A program made the position numbers and the translations under genes. A stretch of DNA of 17,241 nt from Piscirickettsiaceae bacterium. Its GTDB lineage: Bacteria > Pseudomonadota > Gammaproteobacteria > Methylococcales > Cycloclasticaceae. How positions within the stretch are numbered: the stretch's first letter is position 1; the number at the start of each line of letters is the position of its first letter. The notes beneath the pieces were generated by a model that saw only the letters and a program-made list of their open reading frames with translations, had not been told where the DNA came from and did no database searches. This document shows positions 8,001-14,143 of the stretch, in pieces. The DNA is taken from contig NVSW01000015.1 of assembly GCA_002401365.1 (NCBI GenBank), positions 1 to 17,241 on the forward strand. The letters run 5' to 3'.

Positions 8001-8039
8001 TAAAAACCACCTTCGTCCAGTTTTCTGGACGAAGGTGGT
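8001..8039 (-). terminator. Rho-independent terminator of trxA
   Basis: A perfect 15-bp stem (8006-8020 pairing with 8025-8039) closed by a TTTT loop. On the minus strand it is followed at once by TTTTTA (8005-8001). It begins five bases after the trxA stop codon. The GC-containing stem plus U-tract is textbook and insulates rho from trxA transcription. Read on the plus strand the stem lacks a downstream T-run, so it serves trxA only. Confidence 0.92.
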
Positions 8040-8043
8040 GAAA

Positions 8044-8370
8044 TTAAACGTTACTATCAATAAAAGCAGACAGTTGAGACTTTGAAACAGCACCCACTTT
8101 AGTTGCTTCAACTTCACCATTTTTAAAAATCATTAATGTTGGAATACCTCTAACGCCAAAACGTCTTGGCATAGCAGGATTTGAATCAATATCTAGCTTT
8201 ACAACTTTCACTTTACCAGAATATTCATCGGCTACTTCATCTAAAATTGGTGCGATCATCTTACAAGGACCACACCACTCAGCCCAAAAATCCACCAGTA
8301 CAGGTTCCGTTACATTAAGCACGTCCTGCTCAAAATTATCGTCCGTTGTATGAACTAAACTTTCACTCAC
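8044..8370 (-). CDS. trxA: Thioredoxin 1
   Basis: General cytoplasmic protein disulfide reductase, reduced by thioredoxin reductase. The 108-residue protein (E. coli: 109) has the FWAEWCGPCK active site with Cys33 and Cys36, the structural Asp27, the cis-proline loop GIPT and KVGAVSK near the end. I chose GTG at 8370: it gives the normal length and has GGAG (8379-8382) eight bases upstream. A longer reading from an ATG at 8409 would add thirteen residues and run through that ribosome-binding site. It is divergent from rhlB and upstream of rho, the gammaproteobacterial arrangement, and is followed by its own terminator. Confidence 0.95.
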   Translation of the reverse strand: MSESLVHTTDDNFEQDVLNVTEPVLVDFWAEWCGPCKMIAPILDEVADEYSGKVKVVKLDIDSNPAMPRRFGVRGIPTLMIFKNGEVEATKVGAVSKSQLSAFIDSNV

Positions 8371-8428
8371 TATTTTCTCTCCAGTTTGATTGAAACCCAA
8401 GCGCCCCATCTACATAAAGGGTACGATG

Positions 8429-8442
8429 GCTATGCGCATAGC
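8429..8442. repeat. Perfect 14-bp palindrome between trxA and rhlB
   Basis: GCTATGCGCATAGC is an exact palindrome with no central spacer. It sits 58 bases from the trxA start and 64 bases from the rhlB start, in the presumed leader of one or both genes. It could be a dimeric-protein operator. I do not recognise it as a named site. Confidence 0.5.
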
Positions 8443-8477
8443 TTAACATGAAATTATTCGTGCTTGATAACCCTTTT

Positions 8478-8506
8478 ATTATAACTCTAACCGCTTAAAC
8501 CGACAC
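8478..8506 (-). promoter_or_regulatory. Candidate trxA promoter
   Basis: On the minus strand TATAAT (8483-8478, exact -10 consensus) lies 17 bases from GTGTCG (8506-8501, three of six -35 matches). This gives a trxA leader of about 100 bases and ends next to the rhlB start codon. The AT-rich segment could also hold the rhlB -10 on the other strand. Confidence 0.4.
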
Positions 8507-9766
8507 ATGGCATCCACCCATTTAACAGACACCGCATTTAGCACGCTTGGCTTATCCGAACAATTGATGCAAGGGCTCAATGCAGCAGGCTTTACTCATT
8601 GTTCTCCGATACAAGAGCAGACATTACCAATTACCTTACAGTCTAAAGATGTGGCCGGACAAGCTCAAACGGGCACAGGGAAAACCATTGCTTTTTTACT
8701 GGCAACCTATCAAAACTTAATGATGGGCGAACCGTCCGAAAACCCTAGGTCGATACGCGCACTGATACTGGCACCCACGCGTGAACTCGCCATACAAATT
8801 TACAATGATGCCACCATTATCGGCAAATACACCTCTATTAAAGTTGGCTTAGCCTACGGTGGAACCGACTACGAAAAACAACGCCAAACACTTGAGGATG
8901 GCGTTGATATACTAATTGGTACTCCTGGCCGAACTATCGATTTTTTTAAACAAAAAGTATTCAATCTTAAATGCGCCGAAGTCCTTGTACTGGATGAAGC
9001 GGATAGGATGTTTGACCTAGGTTTTATTAATGATATTCGTTACCTTTTACGGCGTTTACCCGAACCTACCCAACGCTTAAATATGTTATTTTCAGCAACC
9101 TTATCGTTTAAGGTTACTGAGCTTGCGTATGAACACATGAATGAGCCAGAAATGGTTAGAATAGAGCCCGAACAAATCACCGCCAAGCAGGTTGAAGAGT
9201 TTATGTACTACCCTGCTGACAACGAAAAAATTCCGTTGCTGGTGATGTTGTTGAATGAGCAAACACCCACGCGGGCAATTATTTTCATAAATACTAAGCA
9301 TAATGCCGACAAACTGAACCGAACACTAGAGGGAAACGACTTTAATAGTGCCGTCCTCTCAGGTGATGTTCCGCAAAAGAAACGTCAACGCATACTAAAA
9401 CAATTTCAAGAAGGCAACTTACCCATACTTATTGCTACTGATGTTGCTGCTAGGGGCTTACATATCCCAGATGTTAGCCATGTCTTTAATTTTGATTTGC
9501 CGCAAGATGCTGAAGACTATGTACATAGAATTGGGCGCACGGCACGCTCAGGCGCAAGCGGTATTGCAATTAGTTTTGCGTGTGAAACATACGCCTATTC
9601 TCTACCCGATATTGAGGCCTATATTACGCATAAAATTCCATTCAAACATGTTGACTCTGCGGACTTACCAACACTAAAACCGGCTACTAAAAAAGTTTAC
9701 AACGCCGCCGCAAAGCACGCAAAACCAAGGTCACACCAGCAAAATAGACAGCATCATAGAAAATAA
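8507..9766 (+). CDS. rhlB: ATP-dependent RNA helicase RhlB
   Basis: DEAD-box RNA helicase that, in related bacteria, works with the RNase E degradosome to unwind structured RNA. The 419-residue protein has a Q-motif region, motif I AQTGTGKT (53-60), motif Ia APTREL, GGT (118-120), TPGR, motif II DEAD (163-166), motif III SAT (196-198) and C-terminal motifs including ATDVAARGLHIP and HRIGRTARSG. RhlB rather than RhlE or DeaD is supported by length, by the post-motif-VI segment (ISFACETYAYSLPDIEAYITHKIP) and by its place divergent from trxA-rho. The basic tail (KHAKPRSHQQNRQHHRK) fits RNA contact. It converges on the YrfG gene with only seven bases between stops. Confidence 0.94.
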   Translation: MASTHLTDTAFSTLGLSEQLMQGLNAAGFTHCSPIQEQTLPITLQSKDVAGQAQTGTGKTIAFLLATYQNLMMGEPSENPRSIRALILAPTRELAIQIYNDATIIGKYTSIKVGLAYGGTDYEKQRQTLEDGVDILIGTPGRTIDFFKQKVFNLKCAEVLVLDEADRMFDLGFINDIRYLLRRLPEPTQRLNMLFSATLSFKVTELAYEHMNEPEMVRIEPEQITAKQVEEFMYYPADNEKIPLLVMLLNEQTPTRAIIFINTKHNADKLNRTLEGNDFNSAVLSGDVPQKKRQRILKQFQEGNLPILIATDVAARGLHIPDVSHVFNFDLPQDAEDYVHRIGRTARSGASGIAISFACETYAYSLPDIEAYITHKIPFKHVDSADLPTLKPATKKVYNAAAKHAKPRSHQQNRQHHRK

Positions 9767-9773
9767 CAAATAC

Positions 9774-10430
9774 TCAATTTATAGGCAATAACTTACCCAA
9801 ATGTTCCACCGCAACAAACTCTTCAATTTGGCGCGGTTTTTTAGAGCTGTCTGGACACGTTATCGCCACCAATTGAGTCATGCCAAATTGTTCTGCAGAC
9901 CTCAAAACACTTAAGCTATCATCCACAAATAACGTATCTTCCAGACCGAATTGCTCAACTGCGTGTAATGTTTGCCAGAAAAGCTGGTGCTCTTTTGGGT
10001 AGCCAACATCGTGTGCGCAAATAACGGTGTCAAAGAATTTCATTAATCCAGTTTTCTGCATTTTTAAATTAAGACTATCCTCATGTGCATTTGTAACTAG
10101 CACACAACGGATATCAGACGCTTTTAAGGCTTCCAGAAACTCGTGGGTATTGGGTAACACTTGAATATGCTCACGTACTCCATGTTTTAATTCTGCAATA
10201 TTGATCGATAACATATCACTCCAATAATCCAAACAATACCAATTTAACAACCCTTCTTGGGACTTAAAAATTGGCGCTAGAAGGTTTATTGCATCAGCCA
10301 CGCTTATTCCTTCTTTTTCAGCATAGTGCTCCGGCACGATAGTCTGCCAAAAATAATTATCGAATTTTAAATCCAATAACGTTCCATCCATATCAAGGAA
10401 CACTGCTTCTATTTTTGACCAATTAATCAT
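9774..10430 (-). CDS. yrfG: YrfG-like HAD nucleotidase (GMP/IMP 5'-nucleotidase family)
   Basis: A 218-residue haloacid dehalogenase-type phosphatase. Motif I is FLDMDGT with nucleophile Asp13 and acid/base Asp15. Motif II is LVTNAHED, motif III has the lysine of GYPKEHQLFW and motif IV is LFVDDS. The cap region contains FDNYFWQTIVPEHYAE and LNWYCLDYWSDML, the same signature strings as E. coli YrfG, which removes phosphate from GMP and IMP. A link to the purine genes upstream is thematic only. The start ATG at 10430 lacks a clear Shine-Dalgarno sequence. It is convergent with rhlB and divergent from the lipoprotein gene. Exact substrate is inferred from family resemblance. Confidence 0.88.
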   Translation of the reverse strand: MINWSKIEAVFLDMDGTLLDLKFDNYFWQTIVPEHYAEKEGISVADAINLLAPIFKSQEGLLNWYCLDYWSDMLSINIAELKHGVREHIQVLPNTHEFLEALKASDIRCVLVTNAHEDSLNLKMQKTGLMKFFDTVICAHDVGYPKEHQLFWQTLHAVEQFGLEDTLFVDDSLSVLRSAEQFGMTQLVAITCPDSSKKPRQIEEFVAVEHLGKLLPIN

Positions 10431-10457
10431 TTACCAATTTAACGTCTCGATTACAAT
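10430..10457 (+). promoter_or_regulatory. Candidate sigma70 promoter for the lipoprotein-nth pair
   Basis: TTTACC (10430-10435, four of six -35 matches), a 16-base spacer and TACAAT (10452-10457, five of six -10 matches). Transcription would begin near 10464, leaving a leader of about 26 bases to the ATG at 10490. Confidence 0.45.
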
Positions 10458-10489
10458 GTATTATCATTTAGATGCTTCAGGAATTTACC

Positions 10490-11035
10490 ATGTTAAACCA
10501 TCACCACAAAGTTCTTCTTATTATTGCTTGTTGTTTAACGCTAATAGCCTGCCACAAACCACCCGTCCTTGATGAAACCCTTGTTTTAGAAATTCTTAAC
10601 AATTCAAATAAAGCGTCTGGTTATGCCATTAGCCTAGTTACCAACAACCCACATGCGCTTGGCACTAATGCAAGGGGTTGGACCTGTGTGGACAAACAAA
10701 AAATCATTGATGCTGGGTTAGTTATCTGCAAAAAATCTGGGCGTTCAGGCGTTTATCTAAAATTTACCGATGAAGGCAAAAAACTGATAGTTGATAAACC
10801 ATGGGGAGATTCAACTTTGCGTAATGCGCGAGTTATTGCTGTCAGTCAACAGGTTGAAAAAATAAACTCTATCGAGATGCTAGACAAATCTCACGCAACC
10901 GTTAGCTACACTAGCAGCTATAATGAGCACACCCCCTTCGCCAGTGATACATTAAAGAAGCTCATTCCCCTTAATACAGCTAAAGCGGGTACAGCAAATT
11001 TAAGTCTTGTCGATAAAGAGTGGATGTTGCAATAG
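10490..11035 (+). CDS. Putative lipoprotein of unknown function
   Basis: I do not recognise this 181-residue protein. It has a positively charged N-terminus (MLNHHHK), a hydrophobic stretch and a lipobox LIAC with the acylated cysteine at Cys21, so it should be an exported lipoprotein. The rest is soluble and mixed alpha/beta in character, with a central segment (GWTCVDKQKIIDAGLVICKKSGRSGVYLKFTDEGKKLI, split here as positions 61-98) holding two cysteines that could form a disulfide. It resembles a small ligand-binding domain with no catalytic motif visible. ATG 10490 is preferred because AGGAA lies about six bases upstream; an ATG six codons earlier is less well placed. nth follows after 21 bases, probably on the same transcript. 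Confidence 0.7.
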   Translation: MLNHHHKVLLIIACCLTLIACHKPPVLDETLVLEILNNSNKASGYAISLVTNNPHALGTNARGWTCVDKQKIIDAGLVICKKSGRSGVYLKFTDEGKKLIVDKPWGDSTLRNARVIAVSQQVEKINSIEMLDKSHATVSYTSSYNEHTPFASDTLKKLIPLNTAKAGTANLSLVDKEWMLQ

Positions 11036-11056
11036 CAACCGCTCTATAAAATTATA

Positions 11057-11692
11057 ATGAACAAAGCCAAACGCCAAGATATATTTGAAAGGCTTGCAGA
11101 AGCAATCCCAAACCCGGAAACAGAACTCAACTACAACTCCACTTTCGAATTACTCATTGCAGTTATTTTATCCGCCCAAGCAACAGATAAAGGCGTCAAC
11201 AAAGCTACCGATAAACTTTACCCAATCGCTAACACGCCCAGTGCAATTTATAAGCTAGGCGAAGATGGACTAAAACAATACATTAAGACCATTGGCCTTT
11301 TTAACACCAAGGGCGCCAATATTATTAAGACCTGCAAAATTCTTATTGATAAACATGCAAGCAAGGTTCCGCAAACTCGCCAAGAACTCGAGGAGCTTCC
11401 CGGCGTTGGCCGTAAAACAGCCAACGTTGTGCTTAACACCGCCTTCGGCCAGCCTACCATTGCCGTCGATACCCATATATATAGGGTGAGCAATCGCACC
11501 AAAATAGCAACGGGGAAAACAGTACTAGACGTTGAAAAAAAACTCGAAAAGCATGTTCCCACCGCCTTTAAATTAGACGTGCATCATCTGCTAATATTGC
11601 ACGGGCGATACACTTGCGTAGCCCGTAAACCACGGTGTGGTTCGTGTGTAATTGAGGATCTGTGTGAATATAGTAAAAAAACCCAAGTCTAG
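11057..11692 (+). CDS. nth: Endonuclease III (DNA glycosylase/AP lyase)
   Basis: Base-excision-repair enzyme that removes oxidised pyrimidines and cuts at the abasic site. The 211-residue protein equals the E. coli length. It has the helix-hairpin-helix LPGVGRKTANVV with catalytic Lys120, the activating Asp138 in AVDTHIYRV, and the C-terminal 4Fe-4S cluster loop with Cys187-x6-Cys194-x2-Cys197-x5-Cys203. All four numbered positions coincide with the E. coli enzyme. It lies downstream of the lipoprotein gene, without a strong ribosome-binding site. No clear terminator follows before the hvfA leader. Confidence 0.96.
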   Translation: MNKAKRQDIFERLAEAIPNPETELNYNSTFELLIAVILSAQATDKGVNKATDKLYPIANTPSAIYKLGEDGLKQYIKTIGLFNTKGANIIKTCKILIDKHASKVPQTRQELEELPGVGRKTANVVLNTAFGQPTIAVDTHIYRVSNRTKIATGKTVLDVEKKLEKHVPTAFKLDVHHLLILHGRYTCVARKPRCGSCVIEDLCEYSKKTQV

Positions 11693-11770
11693 CATTAATG
11701 TTTAATTATTAAGGAACTGTTCAGTATTACCCTAATAATATGATCTAGCGCAAGTTTAAAACCATTGTGT

Positions 11771-11785
11771 AAGTTTTTTAAACTT
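11771..11785. promoter_or_regulatory. Palindrome upstream of hvfA, possible operator
   Basis: AAGTTT-TTT-AAACTT is an exact 6-3-6 inverted repeat touching the candidate -35 of hvfA. A further AAGTTT half-site lies at 11752-11757, 19 bases away (about two helical turns). Binding by a regulator is inference. Confidence 0.3.
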
Positions 11786-11812
11786 TCCATGGTCTATTAA
11801 ATCGCATATAGT
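11784..11812 (+). promoter_or_regulatory. Candidate promoter of hvfABC
   Basis: TTTCCA (11784-11789, four of six) and TATAGT (11807-11812, five of six) are separated by 17 bases. The start point would be near 11819, giving a leader of about 74 bases. The -35 overlaps the right arm of a 6-3-6 palindrome. An ECF-type promoter, used by related loci elsewhere, cannot be excluded; GTTAACC at 11811-11817 looks somewhat like an ECF -35 but has no -10 at proper spacing. Confidence 0.4.
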
Positions 11813-11815
11813 TAA

Positions 11816-11854
11816 CCGGTCAGAACTTATCGGTACTTTCTGCAACCTGACTGG
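11816..11854 (+). other. Interrupted inverted repeat in the hvfA leader
   Basis: CCGGTCAG (11816-11823) and CTGACTGG (11847-11854) pair over eight positions with one G-U wobble and a 23-base loop. The element is just before the hvfA ribosome-binding site region and could be an RNA stem in the 5' leader or an operator. Function unknown. Confidence 0.35.
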
Positions 11855-11892
11855 AATACAGTTTAATACAACAAAATTAAAGAGGATCTCTT

Positions 11893-12252
11893 ATGAAAAA
11901 TTCAAAAAAAACACCATTAGTAGCTGCTTTAGGCGCGGCATTTGTTACATCTATGGCTTTTGCTCCTGCTGCAAGCGCTGACGTAAACCCATTTGGCGCA
12001 ACTGAGCTTGAAACAGGCTACATGGTACTTGCTGAAGGCAAATGTGGCGAAGGCAAATGCGGTGCTAAAGACGGCAAAAAAGCTGACGGTAAATGCGGCG
12101 AAGGCAAATGTGGCGAGAAAAAAGCCGCTAAGAAAGCTGAAGGTAAATGTGGCGAAGGTAAATGTGGTGCTGATAAAGCTGCCGCAAAAGCAAAAGAAGC
12201 AAAATGTGCTGAAGGTAAATGCGCTGAAGGTAAATGCGGTGGCAAAAAATAA
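11893..12252 (+). CDS. hvfA: HvfA/bufferin-like copper-binding RiPP precursor with EGKCG repeats
   Basis: A 119-residue exported precursor. Residues 1-29 form a signal peptide (basic KNSKK, hydrophobic core, AxA site at ASA|D). A short segment NPFGATELETGYMVLA (32-47), which resembles the conserved region before the repeats in HvfA proteins, is followed by a Lys/Gly/Glu-rich tail. That tail holds nine cysteines (51, 56, 68, 73, 86, 91, 105, 110, 115) in EGKCG motifs or close variants. In the Haemophilus influenzae HvfA system such cysteines are turned into copper-binding oxazolone/thioamide groups. The start is ATG 11893 with AGAGGA (11881-11886) six bases upstream. It is the first gene of hvfABC. 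The family call is confident; copper binding is inferred by homology. Confidence 0.9.
   Translation: MKNSKKTPLVAALGAAFVTSMAFAPAASADVNPFGATELETGYMVLAEGKCGEGKCGAKDGKKADGKCGEGKCGEKKAAKKAEGKCGEGKCGADKAAAKAKEAKCAEGKCAEGKCGGKK
12034..12249 (+). repeat. Tandem EGKCG-coding repeats in hvfA
   Basis: A 15-base unit of the form GAAGGYAAATGYGGY recurs in pairs. Three larger modules of 17, 18 and 21 residues (12034-12084, 12085-12138, 12139-12201) each begin with two CxxxxC-spaced motifs and end in a Lys/Ala linker. A tail (12202-12249) carries three closely spaced motifs, two of them ending in KCA instead of KCG. Third codon positions vary between copies, so the copies are not very recent. Confidence 0.9.
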
Positions 12253-12265
12253 GATTGCCTAGCAA

Positions 12266-13120
12266 ATGAAAAGCACCTTTCCCGTTACTGGGGCAGGTCT
12301 CGGATTAAGGCGGGCCTTTATCGGCCCGCTGTCTGAGAAACCTGCAACAAACGTTGATTTTTACGAATGCGTTCCAGAAAACTGGATTCGCTTTGGCGGT
12401 CAGTACGGTAAACAATTTCGCGCCATAACTGAACGCTTTCCATTCGTTTCTCACGGTTTATCACTTAGCCTTGGCAGCCCAGATCCACTAGATGTTGATT
12501 TTGTTCGCGACATCCGCGACTTTTTGAAACAGCACCAAATTAAAATTTACACTGAGCACCTTACTTATTGCAGTGACGGTGGTCATATGTACGATCTGAT
12601 GCCCATCCCCTTTACTGAAGAGGCCGTGGATTATGTCGCAGCACGAATCATTCAAGTACAAGACATTTTAGGCCAACAAATCGCAATAGAAAATGCCTCT
12701 TACTACGCGGCCCCTGGCAAAGAAATGGATGAAATTGATTTTATTAACGCCGTCCTCGAAAAGGCCGATTGCAAACTCCTTATCGATATCAATAATATTT
12801 ATGTCAACAGCGTTAATCATAAATACAACGCTGAAGAATTTATGAAACAACTCCCTGGGGAGCGCATTAGTTATGCACATATTGCCGGCCATTATCACGA
12901 ATCAGAAGATATCATCATAGACTCCCACGGTACGACGGTCATTGACCCCGTTTGGCGGCTACTTGATAGCGCTTATAAGCACTTTGGCGTTTTCCCAACC
13001 CTACTAGAAAGAGACCTTAATATTCCGCCACTTGCCGATTTATTAGACGAAGTTGACCTCATTCATCAAGCTCAAATGAACTATGCCTCAAAGCAAGAAC
13101 AAAAACGTGCAGCGGGTTAG
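12266..13120 (+). CDS. hvfB: HvfB: DUF692/MbnB-like multinuclear iron RiPP-modifying enzyme
   Basis: A 284-residue TIM-barrel protein of the DUF692 family, the family of methanobactin enzyme MbnB. Characterised members use an iron cluster to oxidise precursor cysteines. Candidate iron ligands are at the family positions: His63 (SHGLSLSLG), His98 (TEHLTY), Glu142 (AIENASYY), Asp174 (LIDINNIYVNS), His205 with His209 and His211 (AHIAGHYHE), Asp219-His221 (DSHG) and a late Glu in LLERD. The N-terminal GAGLGLRR and ECVPENW are also typical. It starts 13 bases after the hvfA stop without a strong ribosome-binding site, and a GC-rich hairpin lies in codons 15-22. It overlaps hvfC by 38 bases. Expected substrate: HvfA. 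Confidence 0.92.
   Translation: MKSTFPVTGAGLGLRRAFIGPLSEKPATNVDFYECVPENWIRFGGQYGKQFRAITERFPFVSHGLSLSLGSPDPLDVDFVRDIRDFLKQHQIKIYTEHLTYCSDGGHMYDLMPIPFTEEAVDYVAARIIQVQDILGQQIAIENASYYAAPGKEMDEIDFINAVLEKADCKLLIDINNIYVNSVNHKYNAEEFMKQLPGERISYAHIAGHYHESEDIIIDSHGTTVIDPVWRLLDSAYKHFGVFPTLLERDLNIPPLADLLDEVDLIHQAQMNYASKQEQKRAAG
12310..12329 (+). other. GC-rich hairpin in the first codons of hvfB
   Basis: GCGGGCC (12310-12316) and GGCCCGC (12323-12329) form a perfect 7-bp stem around a TTTATC loop, with one further G-U pair outside. No U-tract follows, so it is not an intrinsic terminator. In mRNA it could slow hvfB translation or protect the upstream hvfA RNA. Role inferred. Confidence 0.4.
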
Positions 13121-13877
13121 TACCCCCTCGTTTATACAAACGCAGCACCAGTTCACCCAATACATCCGCGACCCAGACAATTCGCCGAAACCGGCGGATA
13201 TTGAAGAACGGCGGATGAATATGTACCGTGATTTATTGTTTACTAACATCTCAAATATCATCAGTGATGCATTCCCCGTTTTAAAAAAAATAACCTCTGA
13301 TAAAAACTGGGAGGCAATGTGTCGCGACTTCTTTGTTCGTCACCCCTGCCATAGCCCGTATTTTTCAGAAGTCTCACAGGAATTTATTCAATATTTACAA
13401 AATGAACGTCGTGAAGCCTCACATGCAGCTGAGGACTTTTCTTTTCTGTTAGAGTTAGCACATTACGAGTGGGCCGAATTATTTGTATCGGTGGCAGAAG
13501 ATGCTAAAGAAACCAAACCTGTTATTTCTAACCCATTAAATCAAGTTTTGACGGTTGCCAACGCTGCTATGTCCCTCGCATACCAATACCCTGTTCACAG
13601 AATATCACCTGATTACATCCCAACTGAACCGGACGAACAACCAACCTTCCTAGTGGTGTATCGAGACAGTAATGATAAAGTAGGGTTTCTAGAAACTAAC
13701 CCCATGACTCACGCGTTACTAGAGAAGCTTTCAAATAACTCTAGCCTTACCTGCCAGCAAATTCTCACCGCACTAGCTGACGAAATGCAGCATCCAAACC
13801 CCGATATTGTGATTCAGGGTGGAGCCAGCATCTTATTAGACTTTGTTAGTCGCGGCATTGTTGTTTCCATTAACTAG
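13083..13877 (+). CDS. hvfC: HvfC: DUF2063 partner protein of the DUF692 enzyme
   Basis: A 264-residue cytoplasmic protein with the DUF2063 N-terminal helical domain (about 18-112; RRMNMYRDLLFTNISNIISDAFPVLKKI, positions 43-70, and AHYEWAEL around 126-133). A C-terminal domain with the fold seen in MbnC-like partners runs to the end (YPVHRISPDY, FLVVYRDSNDKVGFLETNP). In characterised systems this subunit binds the precursor leader and supports the DUF692 enzyme, forming a complex. The ATG at 13083 overlaps hvfB by 38 bases; a GTG at 13107 is an alternative start. Neither has a clear Shine-Dalgarno site, so coupling to hvfB translation is likely. No DoxX-like hvfD follows; the next gene is hemL, 266 bases on. 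Confidence 0.9.
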   Translation: MPQSKNKNVQRVSTPSFIQTQHQFTQYIRDPDNSPKPADIEERRMNMYRDLLFTNISNIISDAFPVLKKITSDKNWEAMCRDFFVRHPCHSPYFSEVSQEFIQYLQNERREASHAAEDFSFLLELAHYEWAELFVSVAEDAKETKPVISNPLNQVLTVANAAMSLAYQYPVHRISPDYIPTEPDEQPTFLVVYRDSNDKVGFLETNPMTHALLEKLSNNSSLTCQQILTALADEMQHPNPDIVIQGGASILLDFVSRGIVVSIN

Positions 13878-13960
13878 ATCGCCCCACTCGAAACCAAGTG
13901 CTCGTTCAAGCCTATTCAGCCTGTACATGCTCTATTTACTTTCTCTGCATGCAAACCCTC

Positions 13961-13989
13961 TTGCTTTTTACGTATATTATAAATATATT
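13961..13989 (+). promoter_or_regulatory. Weak candidate promoter in the hvfC-hemL gap
   Basis: TTGCTT (13961-13966), 17 bases, TATATT (13984-13989, five of six). It lies in a very AT-rich patch 155 bases before hemL and could be a distal hemL promoter. The rest of the 266-base gap (13878-14143) shows no gene or clear terminator for hvfABC. Confidence 0.25.
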
Positions 13990-14107
13990 TTATATGAAGC
14001 AGCGTAGAAACGGCCCGCCTTAACGTTCTAAACTAACTTTTCATTGCAATTTTCCCGAGCCATTAAGACTTAAAGCCTTCTAAGTAACGAAACTAATGTC
14101 ATTTCGG

Positions 14108-14113
14108 TATAAT
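14108..14113 (+). promoter_or_regulatory. -10 element of the likely hemL promoter
   Basis: An exact TATAAT 30 bases before the hemL ATG. The segment at -35 distance (TAACGA) is a poor match, so the promoter may be weak or need an activator. The start would be near 14120 with a leader of about 24 bases. Confidence 0.5.
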
Positions 14114-14143
14114 GGCCGACTACAAATTAAGCTAGTACTCATT

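Noticed and set aside
8044..8409. Longer thioredoxin with thirteen extra N-terminal residues from an ATG at 8409.
   Set aside because: The extension covers the GGAG ribosome-binding site of the GTG start at 8370 and is absent from the normal 108-109-residue family.
12034..12249. Short tandem repeats considered as a CRISPR-like or satellite array.
   Set aside because: Units are 15 bases, in frame, vary at third codon positions and encode a known motif, with no unique spacers; they are protein repeats.
11993..12262. Alternative-frame proteins across the hvfA repeats (a KANV-type plus-strand frame and a HLPS-type minus-strand frame).
   Set aside because: They arise from the 15-base repeat read in other frames. 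Only the frame with the signal peptide, the good ribosome-binding site and the EGKCG motifs matches a known family.
13975..13996. AT-rich near-palindrome in the hvfC-hemL gap considered as terminator or replication-type element.
   Set aside because: The arms do not pair fully, there is no GC stem or U-tract in proper order, and no further repeats; a simple AT-rich promoter region explains it better.
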